Notes: generated by a model from the sequence alone, not told the origin. Positions 1 through 9,473 are shown, counted from the stretch's first letter. The stretch: DNA of 12,057 bases from Bacteroidota bacterium (GCA_029266015.1 JAJUFK010000053.1:1-12057), one strand, 5' to 3'. Numbers and translations are program-made.

Positions 1-3000
1 CAATCTAAAAAAATAGAAATTTTTGAAGTGCCAAAAATTAGAGGTGAGTCATCGTATGCATATATTGAAACTATGTTTCTCGACCGTAAAAATAGAATTT
101 GGATAGCTATTGATGAATTTCTATATATGTTTGATATACAAACCAAATCATTCAAAAAAATTACTGCATATCTGCCTACCATACAAAACCAATTAATTAC
201 AGCAATACATGACGATGCAAAAGGTGCTATTTGGATAGGCACAAACAAGGGTACTATCTTTCGATATATATCTGATTCTAATATCATAAAACAATATTCT
301 CTTGCATCACACAATACGCATTCTTCTGTAATATCAGCTATTTATAAAGACAAAAAAGGAGCAATGTATGTTTCAATTAAAAAAATTGGTGTAGCTTATT
401 ACTCGTATTCTACAGATAAATTACAACTTATTGCTAATCCCTTATTTTCTTTTATTGATAATTGTGATGTATCGTGTATGTTACAAGATACGCAAGGAAA
501 TTATTGGTTAGGACATACAAAATTAGGGCTTAGTTTTTCACCTGTATATTCTAATTTTAGACATATACAAGCAAATCCAATGATACATCATAATTTACGA
601 AGCAATGTGGTAACTGCAGTTTTTTGCGATGCACAAAACAATATATGGTTAGGTACCGATGGCGCTGGATTGCATTTATATAATAGTAATAATTCTACTA
701 TAGATTATTTTCCTATTCAAGGATTACCGGCCAATGAAACTATTCTTTGGATAGGTTCGTTAGAAGCTAATACTATAAGCATTTGCACATATAGAAGTGG
801 CGTGTTTGTATATAATATACTACAAAAAAATGTAAAAAATATTTCTACTACAAACTCAAAATTACCAACAAATGATATTCGTAAAGTTATTATTGATAAA
901 ACTAATACTTTATGGTATATCACTCATGGTAAAGGTATAAGCGGAATTTCTAATAATACATATTACAATTTCAATACAACAACACCTATACCTACTCAAT
1001 TAAGTGGTGATTGGACATTTGATGCTGTATGCTTACCGGATAATAGCATAGCTGTAGCAAGTAATTATGGTTTAAATATAATAAATCCACAACGTACACA
1101 TATAGAACAATATACTCGTAACACTCAAGATTCTATAACTTTATCAAACAATACTATTTACTGTGTGTGGTTCGACGGTAAACACACCTTATGGTGTGGT
1201 ACTTTAGAGGGCTTATCTGCATTTTCACTTACTACAAAATCATTTACAAATACTATTTTATCAGATTGTTCTATTCATGCAATACATTCTACAGATAACA
1301 AATATATGTGGATTTCATCAAATATGGGTTTACACTTAGTAAATATTGAAACCCATACAATTATCCAATCATTGTGTGCAAGCGACGGAATAGGTGGAAA
1401 TCAATTTTCTAACGGAGCTATGAGTTATGCCAATAAAACCATGTATGCCGGAGGTACCCATGGTATTACAGTTTGGAATCCGTTTTTGATTCAAAAAAAT
1501 ACGATGATTCCTCAAATAGAATTATGTGAAGTTACAATTAATGGAAATTCATTGTTTGCAATTGATACTATACGAGCACGTAAATTAATGAGGGATTCTA
1601 TAATTACTCTTTCGTACGAAGAAAATACCTTAGGATTTAGTGTTTCGGCATTGCAATATATTGCCCCGCATACAAACAAGTATTCTTATAGACTCATAGG
1701 GTATGATACAATATGGCAGACATCAAATGCTAGCAATATTATATTGCAAGATATACCTCCCGGGACATATACTTTAGAATTGTTTGCTCAAAACAATGAT
1801 GGGGTAAAAAGTAAGACTATTGCATATTCTATACAAATAATTCCACCATGGTGGAAACGATGGTGGGCGTATATGCTATATTTTCTTGTAATTGCAATTA
1901 TGTTATGGGCCGGATACGTATATATGTATATATCTGTTCGCAACAAACATCAAATGGCGTTAGAAAAAGCTAAGAACAAACATCTTGAAGAGTTATATCA
2001 AGCCAAGATTAATTTTTTTACTAATATATCACATGATATACGTACTCCATTAACTTTAATTCTTAGTCCTATTCAACGAATTTTAAAAAATACAGGATTA
2101 AATGCTGAAACTAAAGATTTATTGTTAGTAATGCAACGCAATGCCAATCAGTTGTTGCAATTGGTAAATGAATTGCTCGATTTCAAAAAAATTGAAGCTG
2201 GTGCATTGCAATTACAACTTTCAGAAACCCATATTCCTTCTTGTGTTGAACAAATAGTTGCTGATTTTACAAACCAAGCAAAACAAAAAAATATTGAATT
2301 AAAGTATAGTTGTGAAACGCCACATGTTTATGCACAAGTAGAAACTCGTTATTTTGAAAAGTCAGTGTATAATTTATTGTCAAATGCATTAAAATTTACT
2401 CCTGAACATGGGGAAATTCAAGTGCGTATAGCAACAACACATTTAACAAAACAACGTATTCGTTTTCAAAAACCAAATGAAGTACAATATATTACGATTT
2501 CGGTTCATGATTCTGGAGCAGGAATACCTGAACATATTATTGATAAAATATTTGAACGGTTTTATGAAGGCAACAATGCAAGTGGAACTCAAAGTTCGGG
2601 CATTGGATTATCTATAGTAAAAGCTATAATTGAACAACATGGAGGCTTTGTTACTTGTAAAAATAATTCGGGTGCAGAATTTATAATTCATATTCCATTA
2701 CATGCAGAAAAACAGAATTTTAAAAATAACGAACAACATGATACATATATCATAGAAGAAGAAAAATATATTGAACAAAAAACTCAAACCGTAAAACTAC
2801 AATCAAATTCAATTCTTATTGTAGAAGATAACGATGAATTACGCAATTATTTGCATTCGTTTTTGTCAAAACATGTAACTGTTTATACTGCAGCAAACGG
2901 CAATCAAGGCTTTGAAAAAGCTATAGAGCATGCTCCCGATATTATAGTGAGTGATATAATGATGCCTGATATGAACGGGTATGAATTGTGCAAGAAAATT

Positions 3001-3558
3001 AAAGAGTCGCTCGAAACTTCTCATATACCTATCATATTATTAACCGCCAAAGACTTACACGAGCATATTATAGAAGGATATACACATGGTGCCGACGATT
3101 ATATAGTAAAACCATGCAACGAGGATATATTACTACTCAAAATTCAAAATATATTACAAACCCGAAGACAATTACAAGCTCGTTTTACTGTGGAATCAAA
3201 AGATTTAGATGAAATTACCTCGAATTCTGTTGACAACAAGTTTATTCGAGATTTTATGTCGTATATTCACGAGCATTATACCGAAAGTGAACTCTCGGTA
3301 GAAGATATAGGTGATACTATTGGAATAAGCAGAAGCAATATGTATAGAAAATGTTTAGCACTTACAGGTAAATCTCCGGTAGATATTCTTCAAGAAGTTC
3401 GTATACAAAATTCTATACATTTGCTCAAACAAACCGACCTAACTATTTCTGAAATTGCCTACAAAGTCGGCTACAACGATCCCCGATATTTTAGTAACAG
3501 GTTTAGAAAAATGACCGGTGTGAGTCCAACCGAAATGCGTGAAAAAAAACAATTATAG
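1..3558 (+). CDS. Hybrid two-component system regulator (HTCS), 5'-truncated by the window edge
   Basis: The frame is open from base 1 to the TAG at 3556-3558 (1185 residues seen), so the GTG at 28 is probably internal and the true start lies upstream. Counting residues from base 1, at least eight two-component propeller repeats (D-x-x-x-x-W-I/L-G type) start near 28, 71, 117, 163, 210, 299, 392 and 432. A Y_Y_Y-like beta domain (about 540-617) and one membrane helix (about 624-646) follow. The cytoplasmic part has a HisKA domain with phospho-acceptor H678 in the SHDIRTP box, a HATPase with N-box asparagines 791 and 795 and G boxes DSGAGIP and SGIGLS, a receiver with D985 in VSDIMMPD, and an AraC-type HTH (about 1098-1180). 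Family knowledge: HTCS proteins sense periplasmic glycan fragments and activate polysaccharide utilisation loci. All catalytic motifs look intact. No SusC/SusD-like gene lies downstream, so the target locus is not visible and the ligand is unknown. Confidence 0.95.
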   Translation, partial: QSKKIEIFEVPKIRGESSYAYIETMFLDRKNRIWIAIDEFLYMFDIQTKSFKKITAYLPTIQNQLITAIHDDAKGAIWIGTNKGTIFRYISDSNIIKQYSLASHNTHSSVISAIYKDKKGAMYVSIKKIGVAYYSYSTDKLQLIANPLFSFIDNCDVSCMLQDTQGNYWLGHTKLGLSFSPVYSNFRHIQANPMIHHNLRSNVVTAVFCDAQNNIWLGTDGAGLHLYNSNNSTIDYFPIQGLPANETILWIGSLEANTISICTYRSGVFVYNILQKNVKNISTTNSKLPTNDIRKVIIDKTNTLWYITHGKGISGISNNTYYNFNTTTPIPTQLSGDWTFDAVCLPDNSIAVASNYGLNIINPQRTHIEQYTRNTQDSITLSNNTIYCVWFDGKHTLWCGTLEGLSAFSLTTKSFTNTILSDCSIHAIHSTDNKYMWISSNMGLHLVNIETHTIIQSLCASDGIGGNQFSNGAMSYANKTMYAGGTHGITVWNPFLIQKNTMIPQIELCEVTINGNSLFAIDTIRARKLMRDSIITLSYEENTLGFSVSALQYIAPHTNKYSYRLIGYDTIWQTSNASNIILQDIPPGTYTLELFAQNNDGVKSKTIAYSIQIIPPWWKRWWAYMLYFLVIAIMLWAGYVYMYISVRNKHQMALEKAKNKHLEELYQAKINFFTNISHDIRTPLTLILSPIQRILKNTGLNAETKDLLLVMQRNANQLLQLVNELLDFKKIEAGALQLQLSETHIPSCVEQIVADFTNQAKQKNIELKYSCETPHVYAQVETRYFEKSVYNLLSNALKFTPEHGEIQVRIATTHLTKQRIRFQKPNEVQYITISVHDSGAGIPEHIIDKIFERFYEGNNASGTQSSGIGLSIVKAIIEQHGGFVTCKNNSGAEFIIHIPLHAEKQNFKNNEQHDTYIIEEEKYIEQKTQTVKLQSNSILIVEDNDELRNYLHSFLSKHVTVYTAANGNQGFEKAIEHAPDIIVSDIMMPDMNGYELCKKIKESLETSHIPIILLTAKDLHEHIIEGYTHGADDYIVKPCNEDILLLKIQNILQTRRQLQARFTVESKDLDEITSNSVDNKFIRDFMSYIHEHYTESELSVEDIGDTIGISRSNMYRKCLALTGKSPVDILQEVRIQNSIHLLKQTDLTISEIAYKVGYNDPRYFSNRFRKMTGVSPTEMREKKQL

Positions 3559-3594
3559 TTCATCACACCATTCACCATGAGTATTAGTAGCATT

Positions 3595-4068
3595 TTATTG
3601 CTTCACTCCTAATTTGTGAGCTATATGTTTTGCTAATTCTATACTATATTCTTTATCTTTGGTGCTATACACTTGCAAGCGTTTGCGTTTGTCGTATATA
3701 AGGTTTATGGTATATTCCTTTTCTTCTGTTTCAAATGTTCGGTAGGTTACGCTATGTAATGTATGCACCATTTTTGCTTGAAAAACAGACACGTATACAA
3801 CTTCAGATAAATCAAACCATGTTCCATACGCTTTGCCTCTACACATTCGGGGTTTTGTATATCGCTTGTGTTCCAAATCCTGTATACTACCGTTGTGTGT
3901 TACATAAAAAAAAACTGCTAAAAAAGTCAAAATCAAAGAAATGCCCGATACAAACAGAAATGAAAAATAGATACCCCCAATAAACATTACAAACAATAAT
4001 GCTTTTACATTGTGTGGTTTTGTAATGATGTAAACTATGTAATTTTTTTGAATTGTAAATACCTTCAT
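3595..4068 (-). CDS. Small membrane protein of unknown function
   Basis: The gene encodes 157 residues from the ATG at 4068. A TTG four codons upstream (4080) would add M-F-V-E, but ATG is the better start. After a short, mildly basic N-terminus there is a long hydrophobic stretch (about residues 22-58) able to form two closely spaced helices. A soluble C-terminal domain of about 95 residues follows, with alternating beta-strand character (FDLSEVVYVSVFQ, then YTINLIYDKRKRLQVYS) and a final helix ending in LGVKQ. This two-helices-plus-small-beta-domain layout recalls PH-like membrane proteins common in Bacteroidota, but I cannot name a family. It is convergent with the HTCS gene (36-base gap) and divergent from tyrS. 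I found no clear promoter or terminator for it. Function is unknown; the coding call rests on length, membrane pattern and the lack of a better competing frame. Confidence 0.72.
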   Translation of the reverse strand: MKVFTIQKNYIVYIITKPHNVKALLFVMFIGGIYFSFLFVSGISLILTFLAVFFYVTHNGSIQDLEHKRYTKPRMCRGKAYGTWFDLSEVVYVSVFQAKMVHTLHSVTYRTFETEEKEYTINLIYDKRKRLQVYSTKDKEYSIELAKHIAHKLGVKQ

Positions 4069-4150
4069 TTCAACAAACAATAACTATGGTAAATATAGAA
4101 CATAAAGCAAGTATTGAATTAGCCATTCTATCAATATTTCTAAAAAAATG

Positions 4151-4158
4151 TATATTTG
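4151..4158 (+). promoter_or_regulatory. Candidate -7 element for tyrS
   Basis: TATATTTG matches the Bacteroidota -7 consensus TAnnTTTG and lies 18 bases before the tyrS ATG, which implies a very short leader. No TTTG is present 19-21 bases upstream, so only half of the promoter is supported. Confidence 0.4.
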
Positions 4159-4176
4159 TGCAAATTTTAAAAAAAT

Positions 4177-5469
4177 ATGAATTTCGTACAAGAACTTACA
4201 TGGCGAGGCATGATTCACACAGTAATGCCGGGAACCGAAGAGCAATTACAAAAAGAACTAACTTCTGCATATTTAGGTATTGACCCTACTGCCGATTCTC
4301 TACATATTGGTCATTTAGTTGGAGTAATGATGCTTAAACATTTTCAGGCAGCAGGTCACAAACCTATAGCATTAATAGGTGGTGCTACCGGTATGATTGG
4401 TGACCCCAGCGGCAAATCGCAAGAACGTAATTTATTAGATGAAGCGACATTGCGACATAATCAAGAATGTATAAAAAAACAATTGGCATTATTTCTTGAT
4501 TTTGATTCGGATAAACCAAATGCAGCTATATTGGTTAACAATTACGACTGGATGAAAGAATTTAGCTTCCTTGCCTTTATTCGTGATGTTGGTAAGCACA
4601 TTACCGTAAATTACATGATGAGTAAAGACAGCGTAAAAAAACGTTTGGGAGAAGATGCTAAAATGGGAATGTCATTTACCGAATTTACCTACCAGTTGGT
4701 GCAAGGTTACGATTTTTTATATTTATACAAACATCACAATTGCAAACTACAAATGGGTGGTTCGGACCAATGGGGTAATATAACTACCGGTACCGAACTT
4801 ATTCGTCGTAAAGAATCGGGCGAAGCATATGCTCTTACTTGTCCGCTTATTACAAAATCTGACGGTACAAAATTCGGAAAAACAGAATCGGGCAATGTAT
4901 GGTTAGACCCAGAACGTACATCACCGTATGCATTTTATCAATTTTGGCTCAATGTGTCTGACGAAGATGCCCAACGATATATTAAAATATTTACCATGCT
5001 TACCAAAACCGAAATTGATGGTTTAATAGCAGAACACTCTCAAGCACCCCATTTGCGTATATTACAAAAACGTTTGGCACAAGAAGTAACTTGTATGGTA
5101 CACGGCCAACAAGAATACAATGCTGCTGTAGAAGCTTCGGCTATACTATTTGGAAGCGGCACGGCACAATCGTTGGCTGCGTTAGACAAAAAAACATTTT
5201 TGGCAGTGTTTGATGGTGTTCCTACTTTTCAAATACCCAAAGCAACTATTGAAACCGGAATTCCTATTTTAGAATTACTTGCTACACATACCAACATTTT
5301 CCCAAGCAAAGGCGAAGCCCGTAAAATGATTCAAGGTGGCGGTTTAAGTATTAACAAAAGCAAAATAGATAGTCCTGAATTAGCTGTTGACACTACTTAT
5401 ATAATAAACAACTCATACATTTTAATTCAAAAAGGCAAGAAAAATTATTATATAGTAGAAATAATATGA
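4177..5469 (+). CDS. tyrS: Tyrosyl-tRNA synthetase
   Basis: The product (430 residues) charges tRNA-Tyr with tyrosine using ATP in the cytoplasm. It is a class I synthetase of bacterial TyrRS type. The HIGH signature is exact at residues 43-46 (LHIGHLVGV). The KMSKS-equivalent loop is KFGKT at 232-236, the usual bacterial TyrRS form. Tyrosine-pocket segments YQLVQGYDF and QMGGSDQWGN are present. The last 70 or so residues form an S4-like RNA-binding domain (PSKGEARKMIQGGGLSIN), and the total length is normal for the full-length family. The ATG at 4177 is chosen because it gives the standard N-terminus (MNFVQELTWRG) and follows a -7-like element closely. The stop codon overlaps the next gene's ATG in an ATGA arrangement, so the downstream oxidoreductase is probably translationally coupled. 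No T-box or other leader structure fits in the short 5' region. Confidence 0.98.
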   Translation: MNFVQELTWRGMIHTVMPGTEEQLQKELTSAYLGIDPTADSLHIGHLVGVMMLKHFQAAGHKPIALIGGATGMIGDPSGKSQERNLLDEATLRHNQECIKKQLALFLDFDSDKPNAAILVNNYDWMKEFSFLAFIRDVGKHITVNYMMSKDSVKKRLGEDAKMGMSFTEFTYQLVQGYDFLYLYKHHNCKLQMGGSDQWGNITTGTELIRRKESGEAYALTCPLITKSDGTKFGKTESGNVWLDPERTSPYAFYQFWLNVSDEDAQRYIKIFTMLTKTEIDGLIAEHSQAPHLRILQKRLAQEVTCMVHGQQEYNAAVEASAILFGSGTAQSLAALDKKTFLAVFDGVPTFQIPKATIETGIPILELLATHTNIFPSKGEARKMIQGGGLSINKSKIDSPELAVDTTYIINNSYILIQKGKKNYYIVEII

Positions 5470-6425
5470 CAGTTGTTCGTTGGGGTATAATAGGACCGGG
5501 AAAAATAGCACACAAATTTGTAGAAGGACTACGAACTGTTCCCAACGCACAATTATATGCAGTAGCGTCATCATCATTTGAGCGAGCGAGAGTTTTTGCT
5601 CATGAATACGGGGCCTCATGCTCGTATGATTCATATATAGAATTGGTAACCAATCCTAAGATTGATATAATTTATATAGCTACAACCAACAATTTCCATT
5701 ACGAACAAATACTTTTATGCTTGCAACACAACAAACCATGTGTATGCGAAAAACCTTTTACACTCAATTCTAACCAGTTGCAAGATGTAATTCAAGTAGC
5801 ACACAATAAGCAGATTTTTCTCATAGAAGCCCTGTGGACTATGTTTATGCCATCGGTTTCTACTGTAAAACAGCATATTCAAAGTAATGCAATTGGAACT
5901 ATTACTCATGCTCATATTGACTTTGGATTTGAAGTACCCTATTCTGCCGAATCTCGATTATTTTCTCCTCAATTAGGCGGAGGAGCATTGCTCGACATTG
6001 GGTTGTACCCCGTGTTTTTAGCTTTACATTTATTTGGAGAACCACACACGGTAAAAGCACAAATGCATAAAACAGAATTGGGGGTTGATGTACACGACAT
6101 CATTGATTTTGAATATGTAAACAATCTTACCGTACATTTAGAAGCATCGTTTACTCATAATTTACCATGCGAAGCAATTATTACCGGAACACAAGGAGAA
6201 ATTCGTATGCATAGAATGTGGCATTGCCCATGCACAATAAGCCTTACAAATTCACAAGGCATACATGACATAACCCCCGTATATAGTGGCAACGGATACA
6301 ATTATGAAATACAAGAAGCACAACATTGCATAGCAAATAATCTGACACAAAGCAGTATAATGCCCCATTCGTTTAGCATGTTACTTATGAGGTATTTAGA
6401 TAAAATATATACGATTTGCTCGTAA
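5466..6425 (+). CDS. Gfo/Idh/MocA-family NAD(P)-dependent oxidoreductase, dihydrodiol-dehydrogenase-like
   Basis: The 319-residue protein has an N-terminal Rossmann fold with the dinucleotide motif GIIGPGKIA (7-15), the family's EKP motif at 95-97, and a C-terminal alpha/beta domain. The segments EALWTMFMP and GGGALLDIGLYP are typical of the trans-dihydrodiol dehydrogenase / glucose-fructose oxidoreductase branch. K96 and Y181 align by position with the lysine and tyrosine reported as catalytic in dimeric dihydrodiol dehydrogenase, and D177 lies one turn before Y181. Substrate cannot be read from sequence; in bacteria these enzymes usually act on sugars, inositols or related polyols. There is no signal peptide, so it is cytoplasmic and not a Tat-exported member. 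Its ATG overlaps the tyrS TGA by four bases and no separate promoter is visible, so it is very likely co-expressed with tyrS, with no obvious metabolic link. Length is slightly short but complete. Confidence 0.92.
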   Translation: MTVVRWGIIGPGKIAHKFVEGLRTVPNAQLYAVASSSFERARVFAHEYGASCSYDSYIELVTNPKIDIIYIATTNNFHYEQILLCLQHNKPCVCEKPFTLNSNQLQDVIQVAHNKQIFLIEALWTMFMPSVSTVKQHIQSNAIGTITHAHIDFGFEVPYSAESRLFSPQLGGGALLDIGLYPVFLALHLFGEPHTVKAQMHKTELGVDVHDIIDFEYVNNLTVHLEASFTHNLPCEAIITGTQGEIRMHRMWHCPCTISLTNSQGIHDITPVYSGNGYNYEIQEAQHCIANNLTQSSIMPHSFSMLLMRYLDKIYTICS

Positions 6426-6443
6426 TAAATTCTAAAAAAAAAT

Positions 6444-6451
6444 TATTTTTG
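6444..6451 (+). promoter_or_regulatory. Candidate -7 element for ppdK
   Basis: TATTTTTG fits TAnnTTTG and lies 43 bases before the ppdK ATG, inside the 69-base gap after the oxidoreductase. The nearest upstream TTTG (6415-6418) is separated by 25 bases, longer than the usual 19-21, so the promoter is only partly supported. Read-through from the tyrS pair remains possible, since no terminator is visible in the gap. Confidence 0.38.
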
Positions 6452-6494
6452 TAGAGTTAGAAAATCGAATAATTAATCACAATAAAAATTACGT

Positions 6495-9203
6495 ATGGAA
6501 CAAAAAAAACGTGTGTACACCTTTGGAAATAAGCAAGCCGAAGGTAATGCTGAAATGAAAAATTTATTAGGTGGTAAGGGAGCAAATTTAGCCGACATGA
6601 ACCTTATAGGTATTCCTGTACCTCCGGGATTTACAATAACTACCGAAGTGTGTACCGAATATTATCAATTAGGACAAGCAAAAGTTGTAGAACTATTAAA
6701 AAAAGAAGTAGAAGCTGCAATGGCATATGTTGAAAATATAATGGGAATGAAATTTGGCGACAAAGAAAACCCGTTATTAATGTCGGTTCGTTCGGGTGCA
6801 CGTGTTTCTATGCCCGGTATGATGGATACCGTATTGAACCTTGGATTGAATGATGATGCTGTTGAAGGTATTGCAAAAAAAACCGGTAATCCTCGTTTTG
6901 CATGGGATTCATACCGCAGATTTGTTCAAATGTATGGCGATGTGGTATTAGAAATGAAACCGGAATCAAAAGAAGATATTGACCCATTCGAAGAAATTCT
7001 TGAACACATGAAAGAATCGCGTGGTGTTCAAAATGATACTGATTTATCAGTAGACGATTTAAAAGAATTGGTTACCAAATTTAAAGCTGCCGTAAAAAAA
7101 CAAACCGGAAAAGATTTTCCGAACGATGCTTGGGAACAATTATGGGGTGCGGTATGTGCAGTATTCAACAGCTGGATGAACCCACGAGCAAATTACTATC
7201 GTGCTATGAATAAAATCCCTTCTGATTGGGGAACTGCAGTTAACGTACAAGCTATGGTATTTGGTAATATGGGTAACAATTCTGCTACCGGTGTGGCATT
7301 TACCAGAGATTCTGCTACCGGCGAAAACGTATTTAACGGCGAATATTTAATAAATGCTCAAGGTGAAGACGTGGTGGCGGGTGTACGTACTCCACAACAA
7401 ATTACCAAACGAGGTTCACAAGAATGGGCTCATTTACAAAATATTTCTGAAGACGAACGTGTTGCTAAATACCCTTCGTTAGAAGAAACTATGCCTGCTG
7501 CATACAAAGAATTGTTTGAAATTCAAAAACAATTAGATACTCACTACAAAGATATGCAAGATATAGAATTTACCATTCAAGACGGTAAATTATGGATGCT
7601 TCAAACTCGTAACGGTAAACGTACCGGAGCTGCAATGGTTCGTATAGCTATGGAACAATTACGTGCCGGTGAAATTGATGAGAAAAAAGCTTTATTGAAA
7701 CAAGAACCAAATAAATTAAATGAATTGCTTCACCCGGTATTTGCTGCCGATGCAATTAAAAAAGCACGCGTAATAGCTAAAGGATTACCTGCATCGCCGG
7801 GTGCCGCAACAGGGCAAATTGTATTTTTTGCAGACGAAGCTAAAAAATTTAAAAATTCTATCCTTGTTCGTATAGAAACTTCGCCAGAAGACCTTGAAGG
7901 TATGGATATAGCAAAAGGTATATTAACAGCTAAAGGTGGTATGACATCACACGCTGCCGTAGTAGCTCGTGGTATGGGTAAATGCTGTGTATCGGGTGCC
8001 GGAAGTATTCAAATTGACTACAAAGCTCGTACTATGGTAGCCGAAGGTAAAACATATAAAGAAGGTGATTGGATTTCGTTGAATGGTACTACAGGACAAG
8101 TATATGAAGGCCAAGTAGAAACATCACAACCTGAATTGAGCGGTGATTTTGGTGAATTAATGAAACTTGCTGACAAATACAGAACTATTCAAGTTCGTGC
8201 AAATGCTGAAACCGAACGCGATGCATTACAATCAATAAAATTTGGTGCCGAAGGTATTGGTCTATGCCGTACAGAACATATGTTCTTTGAAGGTGAACGT
8301 ATAAAAGCTATGCGTGAAATGATTCTTGCTGACACGCTTGAAGGTCGCAAAAAAGCATTGAAAAAATTATTACCTATTCAACGTAACGACTTTAAATCAG
8401 TATTTAAAGCTATGGCAGGCAAACCGGTTACAGTGCGCTTATTAGACCCTCCGTTACACGAATTTGTTCCTCACCAATTAGCTACTCAAAAAGAATTAGC
8501 TGACGAAATGGGAATTTCGTTAGAAGCAGTAAAATTAAAAGTTGCTGACTTAGAAGAATTTAACCCAATGCTTGGTCATCGTGGATGCCGTTTAGGTAAT
8601 ACATATCCTGAAATTACCGAAATGCAAGCTCGTGCAATTATTGAAGCATGTCTTGAATTAAAACGCGAAGGTATTGTGGCTATTCCCGAAATTATGATAC
8701 CACTGGTAGGTACCGTAAAAGAGCTTAAATTACAAGAAGAAATAGTACGCAACACTATACGTGAAGTTTTTGCCGAAAAAGATGATAAAATTGACTATAT
8801 GGTAGGTACTATGATTGAAGTTCCGCGTGCTGCTCTTACCGCCGACGAAATTGCTGAAGTTGCTGAATTCTTCTCGTTTGGTACCAATGACTTAACACAA
8901 ATGACATTTGGATATAGCCGCGATGATGCCGGTAAATTCTTACCTGTGTATATTGAAAAAGGTATATTAAAAGAAGATCCGTTTGAAGTACTTGACCAAC
9001 AAGGGGTAGGTAAATTAGTTGAAATGGGTATAGAAAAAGGACGCAAAACCAATCCTAAATTAAAAGTTGGTATTTGTGGTGAGCATGGCGGCGAACCAAG
9101 TTCAGTAGAATTCTGTGTTCGTGCAGGAATGAATTACGTAAGTTGTTCTCCATTCCGTGTTCCTATTGCTCGTTTGGCAGCAGCACAAGCAGCATTGCGC
9201 TAG
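6495..9203 (+). CDS. ppdK: Pyruvate, phosphate dikinase
   Basis: The 902-residue enzyme interconverts pyruvate + ATP + phosphate and PEP + AMP + diphosphate in the cytoplasm. It serves glycolysis (diphosphate-saving) or gluconeogenesis, as is common in anaerobic Bacteroidota. The N-terminal ATP-grasp domain opens with the typical GGKGANLADM and PVPPGFTITT. The swivelling phospho-histidine domain carries GGMTSHAAVVARGMG, with catalytic H486 and T484, the position that is phosphorylated in regulated plant enzymes. The PEP/pyruvate-binding TIM barrel contains GLCRTEHMFF and NDLTQMTFGYSRDD. It ends with CGEHGGEPSS, whose C861 corresponds to the catalytic acid/base cysteine. Presence of the C-terminal barrel and this cysteine, together with the opening motif, separates it from PEP synthase. 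No PPDK regulatory-protein gene is in the window. All motifs are intact and no frameshift occurs over 2.7 kb. An intrinsic terminator follows 23 bases after the stop. Confidence 0.98.
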   Translation: MEQKKRVYTFGNKQAEGNAEMKNLLGGKGANLADMNLIGIPVPPGFTITTEVCTEYYQLGQAKVVELLKKEVEAAMAYVENIMGMKFGDKENPLLMSVRSGARVSMPGMMDTVLNLGLNDDAVEGIAKKTGNPRFAWDSYRRFVQMYGDVVLEMKPESKEDIDPFEEILEHMKESRGVQNDTDLSVDDLKELVTKFKAAVKKQTGKDFPNDAWEQLWGAVCAVFNSWMNPRANYYRAMNKIPSDWGTAVNVQAMVFGNMGNNSATGVAFTRDSATGENVFNGEYLINAQGEDVVAGVRTPQQITKRGSQEWAHLQNISEDERVAKYPSLEETMPAAYKELFEIQKQLDTHYKDMQDIEFTIQDGKLWMLQTRNGKRTGAAMVRIAMEQLRAGEIDEKKALLKQEPNKLNELLHPVFAADAIKKARVIAKGLPASPGAATGQIVFFADEAKKFKNSILVRIETSPEDLEGMDIAKGILTAKGGMTSHAAVVARGMGKCCVSGAGSIQIDYKARTMVAEGKTYKEGDWISLNGTTGQVYEGQVETSQPELSGDFGELMKLADKYRTIQVRANAETERDALQSIKFGAEGIGLCRTEHMFFEGERIKAMREMILADTLEGRKKALKKLLPIQRNDFKSVFKAMAGKPVTVRLLDPPLHEFVPHQLATQKELADEMGISLEAVKLKVADLEEFNPMLGHRGCRLGNTYPEITEMQARAIIEACLELKREGIVAIPEIMIPLVGTVKELKLQEEIVRNTIREVFAEKDDKIDYMVGTMIEVPRAALTADEIAEVAEFFSFGTNDLTQMTFGYSRDDAGKFLPVYIEKGILKEDPFEVLDQQGVGKLVEMGIEKGRKTNPKLKVGICGEHGGEPSSVEFCVRAGMNYVSCSPFRVPIARLAAAQAALR

Positions 9204-9226
9204 GCAGAAACTATACATAAACATAC

Positions 9227-9263
9227 AAAAAGGTTGTTCATAATATTGAACAACCTTTTTTTT
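9227..9263 (+). terminator. Intrinsic terminator after ppdK
   Basis: A perfect 14-base-pair stem (9227-9240 with 9247-9260, core AGGTTGTTCA / TGAACAACCT) closes a 6-base TAATAT loop and is followed by a run of T (ending 9263). The stem's A-rich left edge makes it partly bidirectional, but there is no minus-strand gene needing it. It ends the ppdK transcript and isolates it from the downstream region. Confidence 0.93.
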
Positions 9264-9458
9264 GCCTATATGCGAATAGCTAGTGTCATTATGATAAGAA
9301 AATTAGGTATTAAAAAAATTCTACTTTTAGCCGAAATAAATGAAGTATTAATGCAATTGAATTGTAGACTCAAAGTTTTGAGTTAATGATTATATAATAA
9401 ACTAGTATGTATCCACAGAGATTCCTCATTCCTCTTAATTCAGACAGAAAGATGAATC

Positions 9459-9473
9459 TTTTTTTTGGGGGGG
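9459..9473 (+). repeat. T8G7 homopolymer junction
   Basis: Eight T (9459-9466) are followed directly by seven G (9467-9473). A G7 tract stands out strongly in such AT-rich DNA. It is not inside any gene I can support, and a further T8 tract lies at 9486-9493. Confidence 0.8.

Noticed and set aside
28..30. GTG as start of the HTCS gene
   Set aside because: The frame is open upstream to base 1 and the propeller is incomplete, with no signal peptide after 28; it is an internal valine codon of a truncated gene.
4086..4283. 65-codon plus-strand frame overlapping the start of tyrS
   Set aside because: It overlaps tyrS in another frame, crosses the tyrS promoter, and shows no family character.
9368..9383. 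Inverted repeat ACTCAAA/TTTGAGT as a terminator or operator
   Set aside because: The 2-base centre cannot form a stable hairpin as written, there is no T run after it, and no gene nearby would use it.
9270..9386. 38-codon frame just after the ppdK terminator
   Set aside because: It is short, has no promoter, and matches nothing recognisable; hydrophobic start could be chance in AT-rich DNA.
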